Assembly: GCA_947683425.1 (NCBI GenBank)
Contig: CANTUQ010000055.1
Coordinates: forward strand, 11,569,501 to 11,633,500
Source: Excoecaria cochinchinensis
Taxonomy: Eukaryota; Streptophyta; Magnoliopsida; Malpighiales; Euphorbiaceae
Direction: 5' to 3'
DNA length: 64,000 bases
The notes under the pieces were generated by a model. It had not been told where the DNA came from. It saw only the letters and a program-made list of their open reading frames with translations, and did not search any database. The position numbers and the translations under genes were made by a program. Shown here in pieces: positions 1 through 13,234 of this stretch (position 1 is its first letter; the number at the start of each line of letters is the position of its first letter).

Positions 1-950
1 TCTGTGGTCTAAACCAGAGATGGTGTTTGGAACTTCACTCTTATTTATGTCTTGGTTAATTATAAATAATTTTTTAGATTCATAAAACTCCACCTCTCAT
101 CTCACACGATTAATGCATTTAATTTAAAAGCGCATTGCAAGCATTCGAAAGCAATAAATAAAAGCTGTGAAGAAAGCAATAAATAAAGCGGTAAAGAAAG
201 CAGTAAACACATCAAGCACCCAATTACAAAGGAGAAATTGGGACAGAATACAATCCCAAGTGAAATTAAAATGGAAATAGGGACGAAATACAATCCCAAA
301 TAAAAGTTAAATAACATTGCCCCAAAAATAATTAATTACAAGGGCCCCAAGATATATGAACATAAATTTAGAGCAAACAAACAACGTCAAGTATAAAAAA
401 ATGACATACATAAATCAAGATATTTATTTGGTTCAAGAACATTCCTTTACGCTCACTTAAAGAGGGATCGAAAAGTTATTCGATTGTTAGATTGAAAACC
501 GGGATGAGTGATCCAATTTTGAAAAACTTAACTCTTCATTTTATTCGTGATATTTTTTATTCCTTGGCTAAAATGAGTGACATTGGTCCCAATTTTATTA
601 ATAAAATCCCAATTTAGTTATAAAAATATTTTTGTAATTTTTTATCTTACACGTGCATAAAATGAAAATATTTTATTTGCAAATCAAGCACAAACACAAA
701 TAAGGGATAGGAAAGGTCTCACCCAAGCGATGTGGTTACCTACGCGTCGTGACCCCTCCGTGTGGTCACGGGAACGCTCACACAAGGCAAATCACATTTA
801 AATCCCAAACAAAAAAATGACATTAAAAATGTTAGTAACAATCCTAAAATCAAACAAATAAATATAAAGACAAGATAAATATAAGACATATTAATTCAAT
901 ATACAAATAATTCACATGCAAACAAAATTAAAAATAAGTCATGCAAAAAC

Positions 951-987
951 CTAAAAATAATAATAAGAATAATGACAAATTAATAAT

Positions 988-1058
<71 letters not shown>

Positions 1059-1092
1059 TAATGATAAAGAGAAAAAGACAACAGTAAAACAC

Positions 1093-1151
<59 letters not shown>

Positions 1152-1197
1152 TAATAATAATAATAATGGTAAAGAGAAAAAGACAAAAGTAAAACAC

Positions 1198-1265
<68 letters not shown>

Positions 1266-1285
1266 CAGCAGCAGCAGCATGGTAA
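951..1285. repeat. (AAT)n/(AAC)n/(AGT)n compound microsatellite in LTR-1
   Basis: Runs of AAC, AAT, then AGT and AGC trinucleotides, broken twice by a short 'ggtaaagagaaaaagac' unit that is itself repeated (about 1063 and 1170). The array sits in the same place as the arrays at 7777-8078 and 9512-9945 in related LTRs, so it is a component of the LTR and not an independent locus. It produces spurious poly-Leu, poly-Tyr and poly-Ile reading frames. Confidence 0.95.
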
Positions 1286-1849
1286 TAATAGGAAAAATGG
1301 AGGCAAAGATGGCATTAACAGTGGCGGAATATTAACAATAACAATAATAAATAAAATGAAATGAGATGAAGAAAATGAGCTCAAGAATGTTTACCCTTAG
1401 AATTTATAGAGTGGATAAATGATGTTTTAATCCGTCCTCCTTGTCGATTTTACAGTGGCAAAACACCGAAAACGTTTAAGAAAACCTAATTTTTAACACA
1501 AAAAAGACTAAAAAATGATTTTTGATGGAGTGATCAAGCGAAGGAAATTAATTTTCCTTGCTCAAGTCAAACCAAGAATCAAAATCAAATCTCAGATTTT
1601 TGAGACCCCTTTTTTCTTTTCTAGTCTGCCTCTCCCTAAGCAAGCAAAAACCCTGTTTTTGTTGTGGAAGCCCCCGCCCCCCGAGGAAAATGAAGACATA
1701 GACCCTTTTAATTTCTTCATCTCCCGTAAAGGAAAAAACCAAACTAACTTTCTAATTTTATTTTTTCAAAATAACACCAAAATGTGAAAAAAAAAATACC
1801 TAATTTTTGCAGTCCCTGGACTGCAAAATCAGGTGAGAAAGCATTAGGT

Positions 1850-1952
1850 GCAGCCTTGTGTGAGGTCGCATCTCACTAAAGTGAGATGCGGCCTCACATG
1901 TGAGGCCACATCTCACCAAAGTGAGATGTGTGCCTCACGTGAGGCCGCACAA
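1850..1952. repeat. GC-rich fold-back cassette in LTR-1
   Basis: Contains the perfect palindromes GCCTCACATGTGAGGC (1891-1906) and GCCTCACGTGAGGC (1932-1945), and the inverted pairs TCTCACTAAAGTGAGA and TCTCACCAAAGTGAGA. It lies about 335-440 bases from the LTR start. The LTR at 6503 carries a related cassette (6860-7070). Confidence 0.85.
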
Positions 1953-2539
1953 ATGCACAACTAAACCATTTGTTTTTTAAATCTTTTAATCACTTTTTTT
2001 TATTATTTTTAATTAATTAATTTAATTTTCTTTTTTAAATATACATATTTTTTAATCAAAAATTTTGATATATATAAAAATAACACTTCCTAATTTTTTA
2101 ATTTAATTTTTTTATAATAATTTTTTTTATAATTTTTATTATATATTTATTTATCTATTTTTATTTATAAAAAATAAGGGTCTCGATAAGGGAAACATCA
2201 TCTTCGACATTTTTGCCTGTGAATAAGCGACGTTTTCATCATTGGGTAATCCTGATCTTAGACCGTTTCGGGACCCGGTGTCTATACCAAGAGAAAAGAA
2301 TTTATTTCTTTTTCTCGATTTCGATTTTGTCCTTTTTCGATGATTTCGAATCTGAGAAGGAATAAGTCAAGGAATGAAAATTGTTTGTACTTTCTCAAAC
2401 TTTCTTGATTCATTTCAAAGAGTCTTTTGAAAGAAAAAATACTTTACTTATGAAAAGTATTTAACCTCAAAATTGCCAACCAAAAGTTGCTAACCCCAAA
2501 CCTAGATTCTTAGCCTGGTATTTATAGGCTAACTGAGGA

Positions 2540-2850
2540 TAAAATGAAAAATTCAAATCTTTTTAAAATTCAAATTAAAAATTCAAATCTTTTTAAAATT
2601 CAAATTATCTTTAAAGATAGATATTAAATCTATTTGAATTCAAATTAGATTTTGAAAGATAAAATCAAATATTTTTTAATTCAAATTAGATTTTAGGATA
2701 TAAAATCAAATATTTTTTTAATTCAAATTAGATTTTACGATATAAAATCAAATATTTTTGAATTCAAATTAGATTTGGAGATAAAACCAAATCTTTTTGA
2801 TTTCAAATTGGATTTTATAAGATAAAATCAAATCTTGGATATTTATTTTA
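2540..2850. repeat. Degenerate tandem repeat 'ttcaaattagattttaaagataaaatcaaat'
   Basis: The words 'aattcaaattagattt' and 'gataaaatcaaat' recur about every 55-65 bases, with small changes between copies. The array is internal to LTR-2 and downstream (in LTR sense, upstream of the TATA-like box it lies between it and the cassette) of the GC-rich block. Confidence 0.7.
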
Positions 2851-2884
2851 AAGATAAACAATAAGAAAATGAGGTTTTATCCAT

Positions 2885-3105
2885 AAATGTGCCGCCATTT
2901 GAGCGGTAGGCACCTGATCGCGGAGGGACAAGCATCCCTCGTGTGCGCGAGCAATGGGCGCCCACTGGCATAAGCGACGGGCATCGCTTGCCTATGCGAG
3001 CGACGGGTGTCACTTTAGTCATGCTAAGCGATGGGCCCTGTGCACACAGGTGATGGCCGTCGCTTGAACACGAGCGATGGGCACCCGGTTGACCGATAAG
3101 TGTCG
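2885..3105. repeat. GC-rich 'gcgatgggc' cassette in LTR-2
   Basis: The words 'gcgatgggc', 'gcgacgggc' and 'gtcgcttg' recur about six times in both senses within an otherwise A/T-rich LTR. The block is 205-425 bases from the LTR start, the same zone that holds different GC-rich blocks in the sister LTRs. Confidence 0.8.
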
Positions 3106-3310
3106 GTCAACCCAAAAAAATAAAATCTCAATTTTCTTAATCTAAAAAAGCTCCTTTTTGACAAGAAAGGGTTTTTGGTCACCAATATCCTTAAAATTGG
3201 CAAATTCCAAGGGCAACGGCTTATGACTTCACTCCTTGTCCCATGGAACGAGTACCGGTATCTTCATCGGGTAACTTTGACCTGGGCTGCCTTAGGACCC
3301 GGTGTCTACA

Positions 3311-5478
3311 ATCACATTCACACTCTCTTATCGCATACAATTCACATTATCCATTATTATTTACTCATTCTTTATTTACCTTGCCTGATTTTCATAGATG
3401 CGGATAACGGGTACCGCATCAGTACTCGAGAGTACAACAATCACTTTTGTATCCTAAGATACACACTTTCGCATTAGTACCCGTAGGTACAGAAATAATC
3501 AATAAGATATAATATATATAAGTGAACCCAATAAGGATTTAATATGCATAAAAGATTCCGAAAGGAATTAGACGCTTCGGCTACAGCACTTATACCCCAT
3601 AGGCATGCCTATCTATCCACTACTCGACTTGCAAGCTAAATTATTAATCTGGTTAATGTTCGTGTTATCACGAAATATAACATCATATAATCTCGATAGG
3701 CAATATCACATCACTTAATAACTTACTTACACATATGGCTTATTTCACATTTCACATATCATCGCACATGTATTAACATGGTATAACACATTAATAAATT
3801 TCATATGCATAATCATTCATTAGTCAAACACATTAGTTTAACCAAAATAGGTCAACTACAAAGTCTTCATAATAATAGGAGTGTTGTGCTCACGACTGAC
3901 TCAAACTTTCCCTTTTATCACGCACGCGACAGAACCAACCGATCATTTCTGTCATGCTCGCGGTAATACCCGCGCTTGTGACAGGACACAACCAAACATT
4001 TTTGCCCATTGGAGCACTCTATCATGCCCGCGACCCCTATCGCGCTCGTGATAGAGCCTGAACTTTGTGTTCAAAGCTCCACTCCACATACCTCTTATTC
4101 ATGCACTTTGCCACAATCACTCTTATGACTTCCAAAACCCATCCTAACATTATTTCCTGCTATTATAGCCTTCTAACCAATTGATAATTCATATGTTAAG
4201 TCTACAATGGCACAATTCTCATTATTTTTAAAGATTGAGGAGTTATGGCCAATGGAACATCACTTGCTTCAACAACCCTCCTACAGGTTTTAGTTACACT
4301 TAAGCACACTTTTGAAGACTATAAGGTCCTCAAATCAACCTGACCATTTCTAACACATTTATAGGAACATCTCTTAGGAACCTAATCCCTTAGTCTCATT
4401 CATTTTGGAGCTATACAATGCAGGTTATAACATAGACACATCCAATTCGTCGTTTATCCTCCAAATCCAGTTTTACACTATCAAGCTACTCAAGCTTGAA
4501 TTCAACTCAATTAGGATATTTATTACTTCCAATTCACACAAAACACCCTGACATACACATCCTCCATCGGCTCATCAGTTGCACATAAGATTTCCATACA
4601 CATACAATTTACATGGCATTATCGCAAGTCCTTTAAAAATATAACAACATGCTTTATTCAATAATTATGGCAATTAACTAACTCATCAGTTCATCATTCT
4701 GATTCAATTCATAACATCACATAATTACACATTTTCTATTCATTTAAAACACACAATTCAATCATCCATCTTAAAGTTCATATTATATCAAAATAACACA
4801 CAAAAACAGTGTTTCCCAAACCTCACTATCCTTTGCTCCTATGTGCTCACTTGGCACCAGGTTCTTCCACCTTTTCCTTTTATTTGTATTTCCTTGGTTC
4901 GACCACTACAATCACAGTCCAATTTCAAGAATTGGAACACAAAATCATTCCCAACGCAAATCAAAAATAAAAGGGAGAAGAAGAAGAAGAACAACAATCC
5001 AAACTAACCACTTACCCTGATTAGATGAATTCACAACACAATACACACATTACTTAACCCAATTTAGCAGAAATTCAGATGGGATAAGCTAAAGAAAAGA
5101 GGAGAAATGAGTGAAGAAGAAGAGCAAGGAAGAATGGCCACTCAACATGCAAAATTTGCACTTTCTCTCTCATCCTCCACCTTATATTGCATGTGAAATG
5201 TTGAGGTGGCACAAGGAAAAGGTGACACCGAGAATTCCACTGCACCAACTTCCTTAATCATGATTAGTTTAATTTAATTCCACTTGGTCATAATTAATCC
5301 AACTTCTAATCTTAATCATGCACATCTACATATTGGCCACTTAAACTTATTTATTTAGTGCAATTGAGTCCTCAATTTCCATTACACTTAGGTCCAAAAT
5401 TGACAAACCCAAAATTAAACTTACCCAATTACCCTAATTATGCCAAATTACTACTAGGGTATAATTCGGGCCATTATA
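3311..5478 (-). mobile_element. Long LTR of a non-autonomous chromovirus-like element (W), partial
   Basis: The minus-strand start is at 5478 (TATAATGGCCCGAATTAT, related to the TGTAATGCCCC start of the LTR at 26719). It shares three modules with the X and Y LTRs: a 'ggataacgggtaccgcatcag' block (3410-3480), the palindromic 'taggcatgcctatctatcc' block (about 3599-3618), and a CpG-rich 'cgcgac' cassette (3900-4060). The 3' end in LTR sense is lost where LTR-2 begins at 3311. Assignment to a Del/Tekay-like lineage is inference from LTR ends seen in the better-preserved relatives; no protein is encoded. Confidence 0.65.
3900..4060. repeat. CpG-rich 'cgcgac' cassette in W
   Basis: Contains 'cacgcgacagaacc', 'ctgtcatgctcgcgg' and 'gcccgcgacccctatcgcgctcgtgatag', a diverged form of the TCGCGA-rich cassettes in X (20628-20850, 25190-25420) and Y (31224-32080, 34815-35680). 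Confidence 0.65.
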
Positions 5479-6859
5479 ATATTTTTCAGTATTTTTAGAT
5501 ATGTTTTCAAGGAAAAATACAAAGGAAAAAGTATGAACCAATAAGAAGATGACAAGTGGCAACATAATGGCAATTTGATTAAATAGTGCTTGGATCAATC
5601 TTAGCCATCCATTAGGGGTATCTAAGGGGGGAAAAGTACATAATTCTCAAGAGAATTCTTTACTGCTCTCTATCTCTCCTTGAACGATCTTCTCTCCTCC
5701 ATTTTATCTCCTCTATTTTTCTTCAATCTTCCACCAAATTCTAAGCAAATTTCACCTTTTAAATAATTCAAAAACCCTAATTAAGCCTCCTATCATCTTA
5801 TGAGCATAAATTGGTGAAGAAATTGATTAAAATTGTGAGGAATAAGTTAAAGGAAATAAATTCAAGTGTATTTTTAGAGTTTTAATTTATTTTTGGGTAG
5901 AATTTGATGTAGGAAGTTATTATGTATTTGAATTATGATGAAGTAGAAGAAAAATTGAGAGAATTTTCATGGGATAAATTCAGCCTAGGCAAGGAAAAGG
6001 AAGAAGGAAGGAGGAAAAATAGAGTAAAAGAAAAGAATAAGGAGAATTGAGCAAGGAGCAAAGGAAATCAAGGTTGGTAAATAAATAAACTTTCATTTTT
6101 CACATTTTTGATGTGTACGTATCTGTATGTATGTAGTGTGTGTATTTGTTAGAGATGATTAAAATTAAATTGATAAAATGTTATTTAAGGATTAAATAAC
6201 GTATATGAAATGTTTAAATTGAGAGAATGATAAATATTTAGTTAAATTGCCTTAGAGTATATATTATGTAAATATAAGACATAAACTTAATGTATGATAT
6301 ATTAATGAATTGAAGTTAGATTAATGAAATTAAGGCTAAAGTAATGAATATGGAATAAGAAAATTGATGGAAAATTGTATAGGTAATGAAATTTCTATAA
6401 GACCTATATTATATAGCTAAGAGACATAAGTTAATTATATAGAATTTTAATGAATTAAAATCAAGAAAAATGAAATTAGAGTTAAATAAGGTAATTGGGA
6501 ACTGTAAACACCGGGTCCCGAGACGATCCAAGATCGGGATTACTTGATGATGAAATCGTCGCCTATTCACAAGCAAAAATGTCAAAGATGATGTTTTCCT
6601 CATCGAAATCCTCATTTTTTTAAAATAAAAAATAGACAAATAAATATATATAATAAAAATTATAAAAAATTATAAAAAAAATTAATTTAATTAAATTAAA
6701 TTAAGAAAAATAATTAATTAGAAATAAAAAAGGGTAGGAAGTATTATTTTTATATATCAAAAAATTTTGATTAAAAATATATATATATTTAAAGAGGAAT
6801 TAAAATAATCAAGAAAAAAAAAGAAGAATTTGATTTAAAAAAAAAAAAAAGAGGGTTAG

Positions 6860-7070
6860 TGGCCTCACGTGAGGCACACATCTCACTTTGCCCTTCTTTC
6901 CCAAGAAATTATGTTCTGTTTGTGGGTATATCTTCTTCTCAGGGCGGGGTTCTTGCTTTAACTTTAATAAGAGACATCGAAATGTGCCTTTGGTGAGACG
7001 CGACCTCACATATGTGAGGCCACATCTCACGAAAGTGAGATGCGACCTCACACGAGGCTGCACCGGTTGT
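6860..7070. repeat. GC-rich fold-back cassette in LTR-E
   Basis: The palindrome GCCTCACGTGAGGC (6862-6875) and the palindrome CCTCACATATGTGAGG (about 7011-7026), with TCTCAC/GTGAGA inverted pairs. It is the same type as in LTR-1, but with an unrelated stretch (about 6886-6990) between its halves. It lies about 355-570 bases from the LTR start. Confidence 0.85.
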
Positions 7071-7776
7071 TTTCTCACCTGATTTTTGCAGTCCTGGGAC
7101 TGTAAAAAATCAGGTATTTTTTTTTCACATTCTGGGATATTTTGAAAAAAAAAAAATTTGAAAGTGAGTTTATTTTTTTCCAATTTTCGGGAGATGAGGA
7201 AATTAGAAGGGACTGGGTATTGATTTTTAAAAGGGGCTGGTTTTCAAGAACAAAAAAAGAGGGTTTTCTATCTTGGAAGAAAGGCAGACAAGGGAGCAAG
7301 GAAAAAAGAGGATTTCAAGATTCAATTTTTTTCTTTCTCTCTCTAAAAAACAATTTATTCTTGGTTTGGCTTGAGCAAGGAAAACTAATTTCCTTGGCTT
7401 GATCATTCCATCAAAAATCATTCTCTTGAGTTTTTATTTGTTTAAAAAATTTAGATTTTCTCAAGTTTTTTGTGTTTATTACCACACAAGGAGAACGGAT
7501 CAAGACACTATTTCTTCGACCTATTAAATTCTGAGGGTAAACATTTTTGGATCCATTCTCATTTAATTTTGTTTATCATTATTATTGTTAATATTGTTGC
7601 TATTGTTATTATTATTCGTATTATTCTTTTCACTGTGATCTTTGTTGTTGTTGTTATTATTATTATTATTGTCATCATCCTGTTGCCATAATGTTTATTA
7701 TGGTTATTATTATTTTCATTGTCATTACATATTTGCGTTTTCCTTTTTTTTCTATCATGTTATTCTCGTTGCCATT

Positions 7777-7789
7777 ATCATGCATTTGC

Positions 7790-7870
<81 letters not shown>

Positions 7871-7888
7871 GCTACTGTTATTATCATT

Positions 7889-7926
<38 letters not shown>

Positions 7927-7930
7927 TATG

Positions 7931-7999
<69 letters not shown>

Positions 8000-8078
8000 T
8001 TACTGTTTGTCTTTTCCCCTTTTTGTTATTGTTGTTGTTGTTGTTGTTGTTGTTATTATTATTATTATTATTATTATT
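7777..8078. repeat. (TTA)n/(TCA)n/(TTG)n microsatellite in LTR-E
   Basis: A long TTA run, a TCA run (about 7885-7925), a second TTA run, a TTG run (about 8029-8053) and a final TTA run. It is the plus-sense equivalent of the arrays in LTR-1 and in the LTR at 8378-13223. Confidence 0.95.
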
Positions 8079-9511
8079 GATGTCATTGCCGTTAATGCAT
8101 TATTATTACCATGTTATTATTGTTGGCCATGTCTTTTATTTATCTTGTATTTATATTTATTTGGTTGATTTTAGAATTGTTACTTGTTAGGATGTGGTTT
8201 TATAGTATTTTTATAGTTTGTTTAGGTTATTTTTGTTTAAGCTTAATGTTATTTTGTTAATTTAAAGTAGGTTTTTCTTATGTTTTTACATTTATTTTGA
8301 ATGATTATGTTCATATGTTAATTACGTGTTTTGTGTTTGATTTGGGTGATTTAGAATAATTTTTATGAAGAAGTTTATGTGACGCGCGCCGAAACCCAGC
8401 AAGGGCCCTAATGTTGAATCCGCTTTAGGATTCGAGCGACTGGTTCGCGTTTTTTGATCATGGGTGCCATGAGACATCTTGGATGCTTCCTTCTAAATAG
8501 AACATTGGAAAGGAAGATCTAGCCCCATGGCACCTTTGGGCACTTTTGAGATATCATGGAGTCGCCACCCAATTCACAAGGAATTGGGAAAGCTCTCTAA
8601 CCTCTTATTAGTCAAAACCAGAGATTGGTGTTCGGAACTCCCCTCTTATTCATACTTTGGTCAATTATAAATGAGTCTTTAATTTTTTAAAATTCTACCT
8701 CTCTTCTCACACGATTAATGCACTTAAATTAAAGGCGCATTAGAAGCATTCAAAAAGCGATTAAAGGAAAGCGATAAATAAAGTAAATAAAGAAAGCGGT
8801 AAACACGCAAGCACACAATTACATGAGAAATAGGGGTAGAATACAACCCCAATAAGGGGAGATTAAAAATATAAATAGGGACAGAATACAATCCCCCAAA
8901 ATTAAATAATATTGTCCCAAAAATTAATTACAAGGACCCAAAAGGAGATGAACATAAATTTAAAACAATCAAACAAAATCAAACATTAAAGAAAGATATA
9001 CATAAATCGGGGCATTCATTTTTAGGAACAATGGTTCCTTCGCGCTTATTGAAGGTTTAGGAACATTGGTTCCTTCGTGTTTATTTAAAGGGGGTTCGAA
9101 GAGTCGCTTTGGTTGTTTGATGAAAACAGGGATGAGTGATCCAATTTTTGGAGAAAATTGACTCTTCGTTTTAATTGTGATGTTTTTATTGTTGGGCTAA
9201 AACAAGGGACATTGGTCCCGATTTTGTTAGTAAAAATTTTAATTTAATTATAGAAATATTTTTGTGATTTTTTATCCCACGCGTGCATAAATAAAATAAA
9301 TATTTACAAACAAGCACAACAAAAGAGAGGGCATAGAAAGATCTCACCCAACCGACGTGTTTGTCTACACGTCGTGTCCCATCCGGGGAGCCACGGGGAC
9401 ACTCACATAACCCGATTCAAATTTAAATCTCAGATAGGAAAATAATATTAAAGATGTTAGTAACAATTCTAAAAAAATTGATCAAACGAAGATAAAGTGT
9501 AAATTGGGCAC

Positions 9512-9945
<434 letters not shown>

Positions 9946-10499
9946 GAAAGGGACATGGAGACCAACGTCAACCACAAAGAAAAAAAAGATAAAATCACAA
10001 AAGTCACATTAAATCACCACAAAGAATTTAAGCTAAAAAAAAACTAAAATGCCATCAGTAGCAAGATACTATGAAAGCTAGAAAGTAAACATGGCAATAA
10101 TAACAAAAAATAACAATATTAACAACAACAAATAATATACAAAAATGAATGAGGACGGGTCCAAAAATATTTACGCTCAGAATTTATAGATCGAAAATTT
10201 GATGTCTCAATCCGCTCCCCTTGTCGAATTTGTGGCAGTGAATATTTAAAGAAAATGTAAAATAGATGTTTGTGAACCAATTTAAATCAAGAAAATATTT
10301 TTGGTGGGAGTTTTGAGCAAAGGAAATTAATTTTCCTTGTTCAAATCAAACCCAAGATGAAATGTTGCTAAAGAAGAAAAATTAAGACTTGAGAATAAAA
10401 TTTAAGAATTTTTTTGAAGAATTTTTGAAGAAGAAAACCTTTGCTGGAGAGAAAAAGCTAAAGAGAAAACTCAAAATCCCTTTTTTTGAATAAAGTTGT

Positions 10500-12580
10500 T
10501 GTGACGCGCGCCGAACCCCGTGCCACTCGAGGGCCAACGTTAGGGCGATCAGGAGAGGTTCATAAAACTTGTAAGGTATTTACAAGTGCGTCTATTTTGG
10601 GCAACAATGAGGTTTCTTGGAGTCGCCACCCAATAGAACATTGGGGAGGGTCGTCTAGCCTCAGCGAGCCTAAGACGGCGCATACATATCCATCTTTGGC
10701 TAGCCAGAGAGATCTTGGAGGCCTCTGCCTCTACCCCCTGGAGCCTAGGATTGTAAGTTTCAGTCTTTTGGTGAGACTCAAGAGGTGTCTTGGAAGTCCT
10801 AGACCTCTCGCCTCATTGAGCCCCAAAGACCAGAGTGAGTTCGGGACTTCTCATTTATTTGTACCTTGATCAATATTATAATTAAGTTTTGAATTTATTG
10901 TTTCATCAACTTTCCACACGATGCAATTTGATTAAAAGCGCAATCATTCATTTAAAAGCGGAAATATAAAGTAACATTAAAATAAAACATATAAAATAAT
11001 TTACAATAGCACTAAGGGCGGAATACAACCCCCATTGTAAAAACAATATATAAATCATACAAAAAACGGGATATTCATTGCAGTGAGGACATTGGTCCTG
11101 CCATGCATATTTGTTACAAACTGATTTTAAGAAATGTCAATTTTGTTGGTTAAAAACAGGACATTGGTCCACAGCTTTCGAGAAAATCCCAAATTAATTA
11201 CTATAAAATATTTGGCCCTTTTCACTTTAACGTCATTGAAATAATCTTAATAATAACATGAATAAAAAGCAAGGGTGAAGAAAGAACCCGTATGGAGATC
11301 CTCAGATTGGCTCGACCATTATTATTTACAACTCCAATTCCAAATGGTCGGAAAATAACTCATAGGAATAAACATGTCAGTGTCAAAATTGATGAATAAA
11401 GTAAAGAAAGGAAAATAATAGGAAGCTTTAAAAGAAATGAGTTACAAGATAAAAAAAGGGTAAAAAAATGAAAACAATTAATATAAATTAATTAAATTGC
11501 ACAAGTATTAATCCAGAATGTTTACCCTCGGATTTTACCTTTTTGGGTGAATATCAAATGGTTTCGGTCCCCGCACGCTCCACATGGATCAAATAAATTA
11601 GATCAAAGTAAGAAAATTTGTATTTTTCCTTCTTGAAAATTTAATAGCGATCAAATGTTTGAATTAGCTGTATTGATGGAAACGAATGAATTTCGTTACC
11701 GCAAATTGGCTTAATTCGCAAGAAAGATTTGAGGAAATCATTTAATTGAAAGAATTTTTATCAAAATAAATTCCTAAAAATAAACAGAAATTTTATAGAT
11801 TTTTGGTAGATTGCTCACAAAAAACCTTTTCTAAAAAATTCCAATCTCTCAAAAAGTGGTTAATTTTCTCCCCCAAAAATTTGTCACTTTTTCCCAAACC
11901 AAATTTGTAAAATCTTCTAACCCCCTAAAATGAATTATTCTTCCCAATTTATAGAATTTTGGAGATAAAAAATAAGATAAGCATCAGTTTAAAATTTGAA
12001 TTCTAAAAGGAGTTTTAAAATTCAATTTTTAACCAACATTTATCCCCATTTCAAAGATTTTAGATAAAATTTTATCAAATCCGGTATTATCTTATCAGAT
12101 CCACTACCGACAGGCATCCCTGCAACTACTGACGGGCGTCCCTACTAAGGGTACGCGTGGAAATCTGGATACAGACGGGCCGTAACGCGGGACTAGGGAC
12201 GGGCGTCCCTACTCAGACACGTGTCCGTCCCTAGCTACAAACGGGCTGTAACGCGGGACTAGGGACGGGCGTCCCTACTCAGACACGTGTCCGTCCCCAG
12301 CTAGAGATGGGCCGTCCCTACTATGCATAGAGACGGGGATCACTCCAAGTAGAGACGGGCGTCCCTACCTCAACGGTCATCCCGTCTGTGGAGCAAAACT
12401 TCCATTTCAACCAAAATTTCCCAAACTCTTTCAAAACCTCACGCTATAGAGAAAAAGATTTTAATCCTTGTGAAACCGAAAGACAAAAATCTCCGAATTC
12501 CATCCATTTATCCGGAAACCAACATAGATCTCTTCATCGGGTAACTCTGACCTGGACTGCCTCAAGACCCGGTGTCTACA
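10500..12580 (-). mobile_element. Ogre/Tat-type solo LTR, innermost; target duplication GTTG(T/C)
   Basis: Left end TGTGACGCGCGCCGAACC at 10500 and right end GACCCGGTGTCTACA at 12580, a 2081-bp unit read on the minus strand. Flanks are GTTGT (10495-10499) and GTTGC (12581-12585), a 4/5 match. It belongs to the same subfamily as the solo LTR at 48267-51145: both have the 'ggcaacaatgaggtttc' and 'aagacgg...gagcctaag' 3' blocks, and both lack a long TTA array. It holds a GC-rich cassette (12110-12375) and the minus-strand motif TGGCGACTCCA (10618-10628). The ORF spanning its 3' end is not a gene. Confidence 0.85.
12110..12375. repeat. GC-rich tandem cassette, 66-bp period
   Basis: Two direct copies of a 66-bp unit begin near 12175 and 12241 ('acgggc(c/t)gtaacgcgggac'), with further partial units built on 'gacgggcgtccctac' on both sides. 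The unit contains the fold-back words GGGACGGGCGTCCCTA and GACACGTGTCCGTCC. It lies about 205-470 bases from the LTR start. Confidence 0.85.
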
Positions 12581-12784
12581 GTTGCCGTCCCCTAAAAAAT
12601 GAAGAAGGAATCCCCATTTGATTTGGTAGATTGTCCCAAAATGGAGAAAGACAAAAGAGCTTTTTAATTTTGTTAATCGAAAATAGCATGAAAGTGTGAA
12701 AGAAATCGGAAAAGGTGGATTGAGAAAACCAGAAAATGCAGAAGGACTCCAGGCGAAAGGGACCGGGCGAACATGCCAGCATGG

Positions 12785-12960
12785 AGAGGGGGACTGTGCG
12801 CGCACGGTGCTTCGGCATCACGCGAGTCTGCGTGCGTGCGCGTTGCTTCGGCACCACGCGTGTCTGCACGCGCGCCGCACAGCTATGCGCACAGCCTTGT
12901 GCGCACACAGGCTCTGACGCGCGCGTGGCTGTGCGCACAGCGGGACCGACCCGCACGCGA
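12785..12960. repeat. GC-rich CpG cassette with 36-bp repeat
   Basis: The word 'tgcttcggca(t/c)cacgcg(a/t)gtctgc' occurs twice, 36 bases apart (about 12809 and 12845), followed by GCGCACA/TGTGCGC inverted words. It lies about 265-440 bases from the LTR start at 13223. Confidence 0.8.
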
Positions 12961-13234
12961 GAGAAAAAAATAAAAAATAAAAGATAAAAAATAAGAAATA
13001 AAGCTAAAAATAAAAATAAAAATAAAAATAAAAGGAATGAAATAAATAAAAATAAAACATAGATCATAAAATAGGGATAAAAATAAAAATAAAATAAAAA
13101 CTAAAAATAGAACAAAGGGAGTTTTCGACACGGGGAGCATTTTTCTGACACCTTCGCCAGCAAGTATTGCTTTCATCATCGGGTAATTCCGATCTTGGAC
13201 CGCCTCAGGACACAGTGTCTACAATTTGCTTAAG

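Larger units (their letters stand above)
1..2286 (-). mobile_element. Ogre/Tat-type LTR, cut by window edge (LTR-1)
   Basis: Read on the minus strand, this ends the window-truncated copy of a long LTR whose 5' end is at 2286 (TATAGACACCGGGTCC, where other copies have TGTAGACACCGGGTCC, so the TG terminus has decayed). Its sequence is collinear with the better-bounded LTRs at 6503-15569 and 8378-13223: start block, GC-rich cassette (1850-1952), splice of A/T-rich DNA, AAT/AAC microsatellite (951-1285), then the 3' third with the phrases about 'gggaccaatgtcc'. The last bases before position 1 are outside the window. No protein is encoded; the apparent ORFs are translated microsatellite. The flanking DNA at 2287 is another LTR of the same superfamily, so this copy is nested. 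Confidence 0.8.
2287..3310 (-). mobile_element. Ogre/Tat-type LTR, 5' portion (LTR-2), host of LTR-1
   Basis: The minus-strand start, TGTAGACACCGGGTCC, is at 3310 and is followed by the conserved block that also begins the LTRs ending at 12580 and 44585. Only about 1.0 kb is present; the rest is expected left of the window, displaced by LTR-1. A minus-strand TATA-like CCTATAAATACC lies at 2516-2528, about 790 bases into the LTR. A GC-rich cassette lies at 2885-3105. Between them is a run of diverged A/T-rich repeats built on 'aattcaaattagattt' (about 2540-2850). It has no coding capacity. Confidence 0.75.

Noticed and set aside
928..1384. Long poly-Leu, poly-Ile and poly-Tyr reading frames (also at 7642-8190 and 9423-10007)
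   Set aside because: They are translations of trinucleotide microsatellites, open in several frames and on either strand.
10486..10869. 127-residue ORF that looks protein-like (VVVTRAEPRATRGPT...)
   Set aside because: It spans the boundary and 3' end of an Ogre LTR read antisense; the frame is not kept in related LTRs such as 48267-51145.
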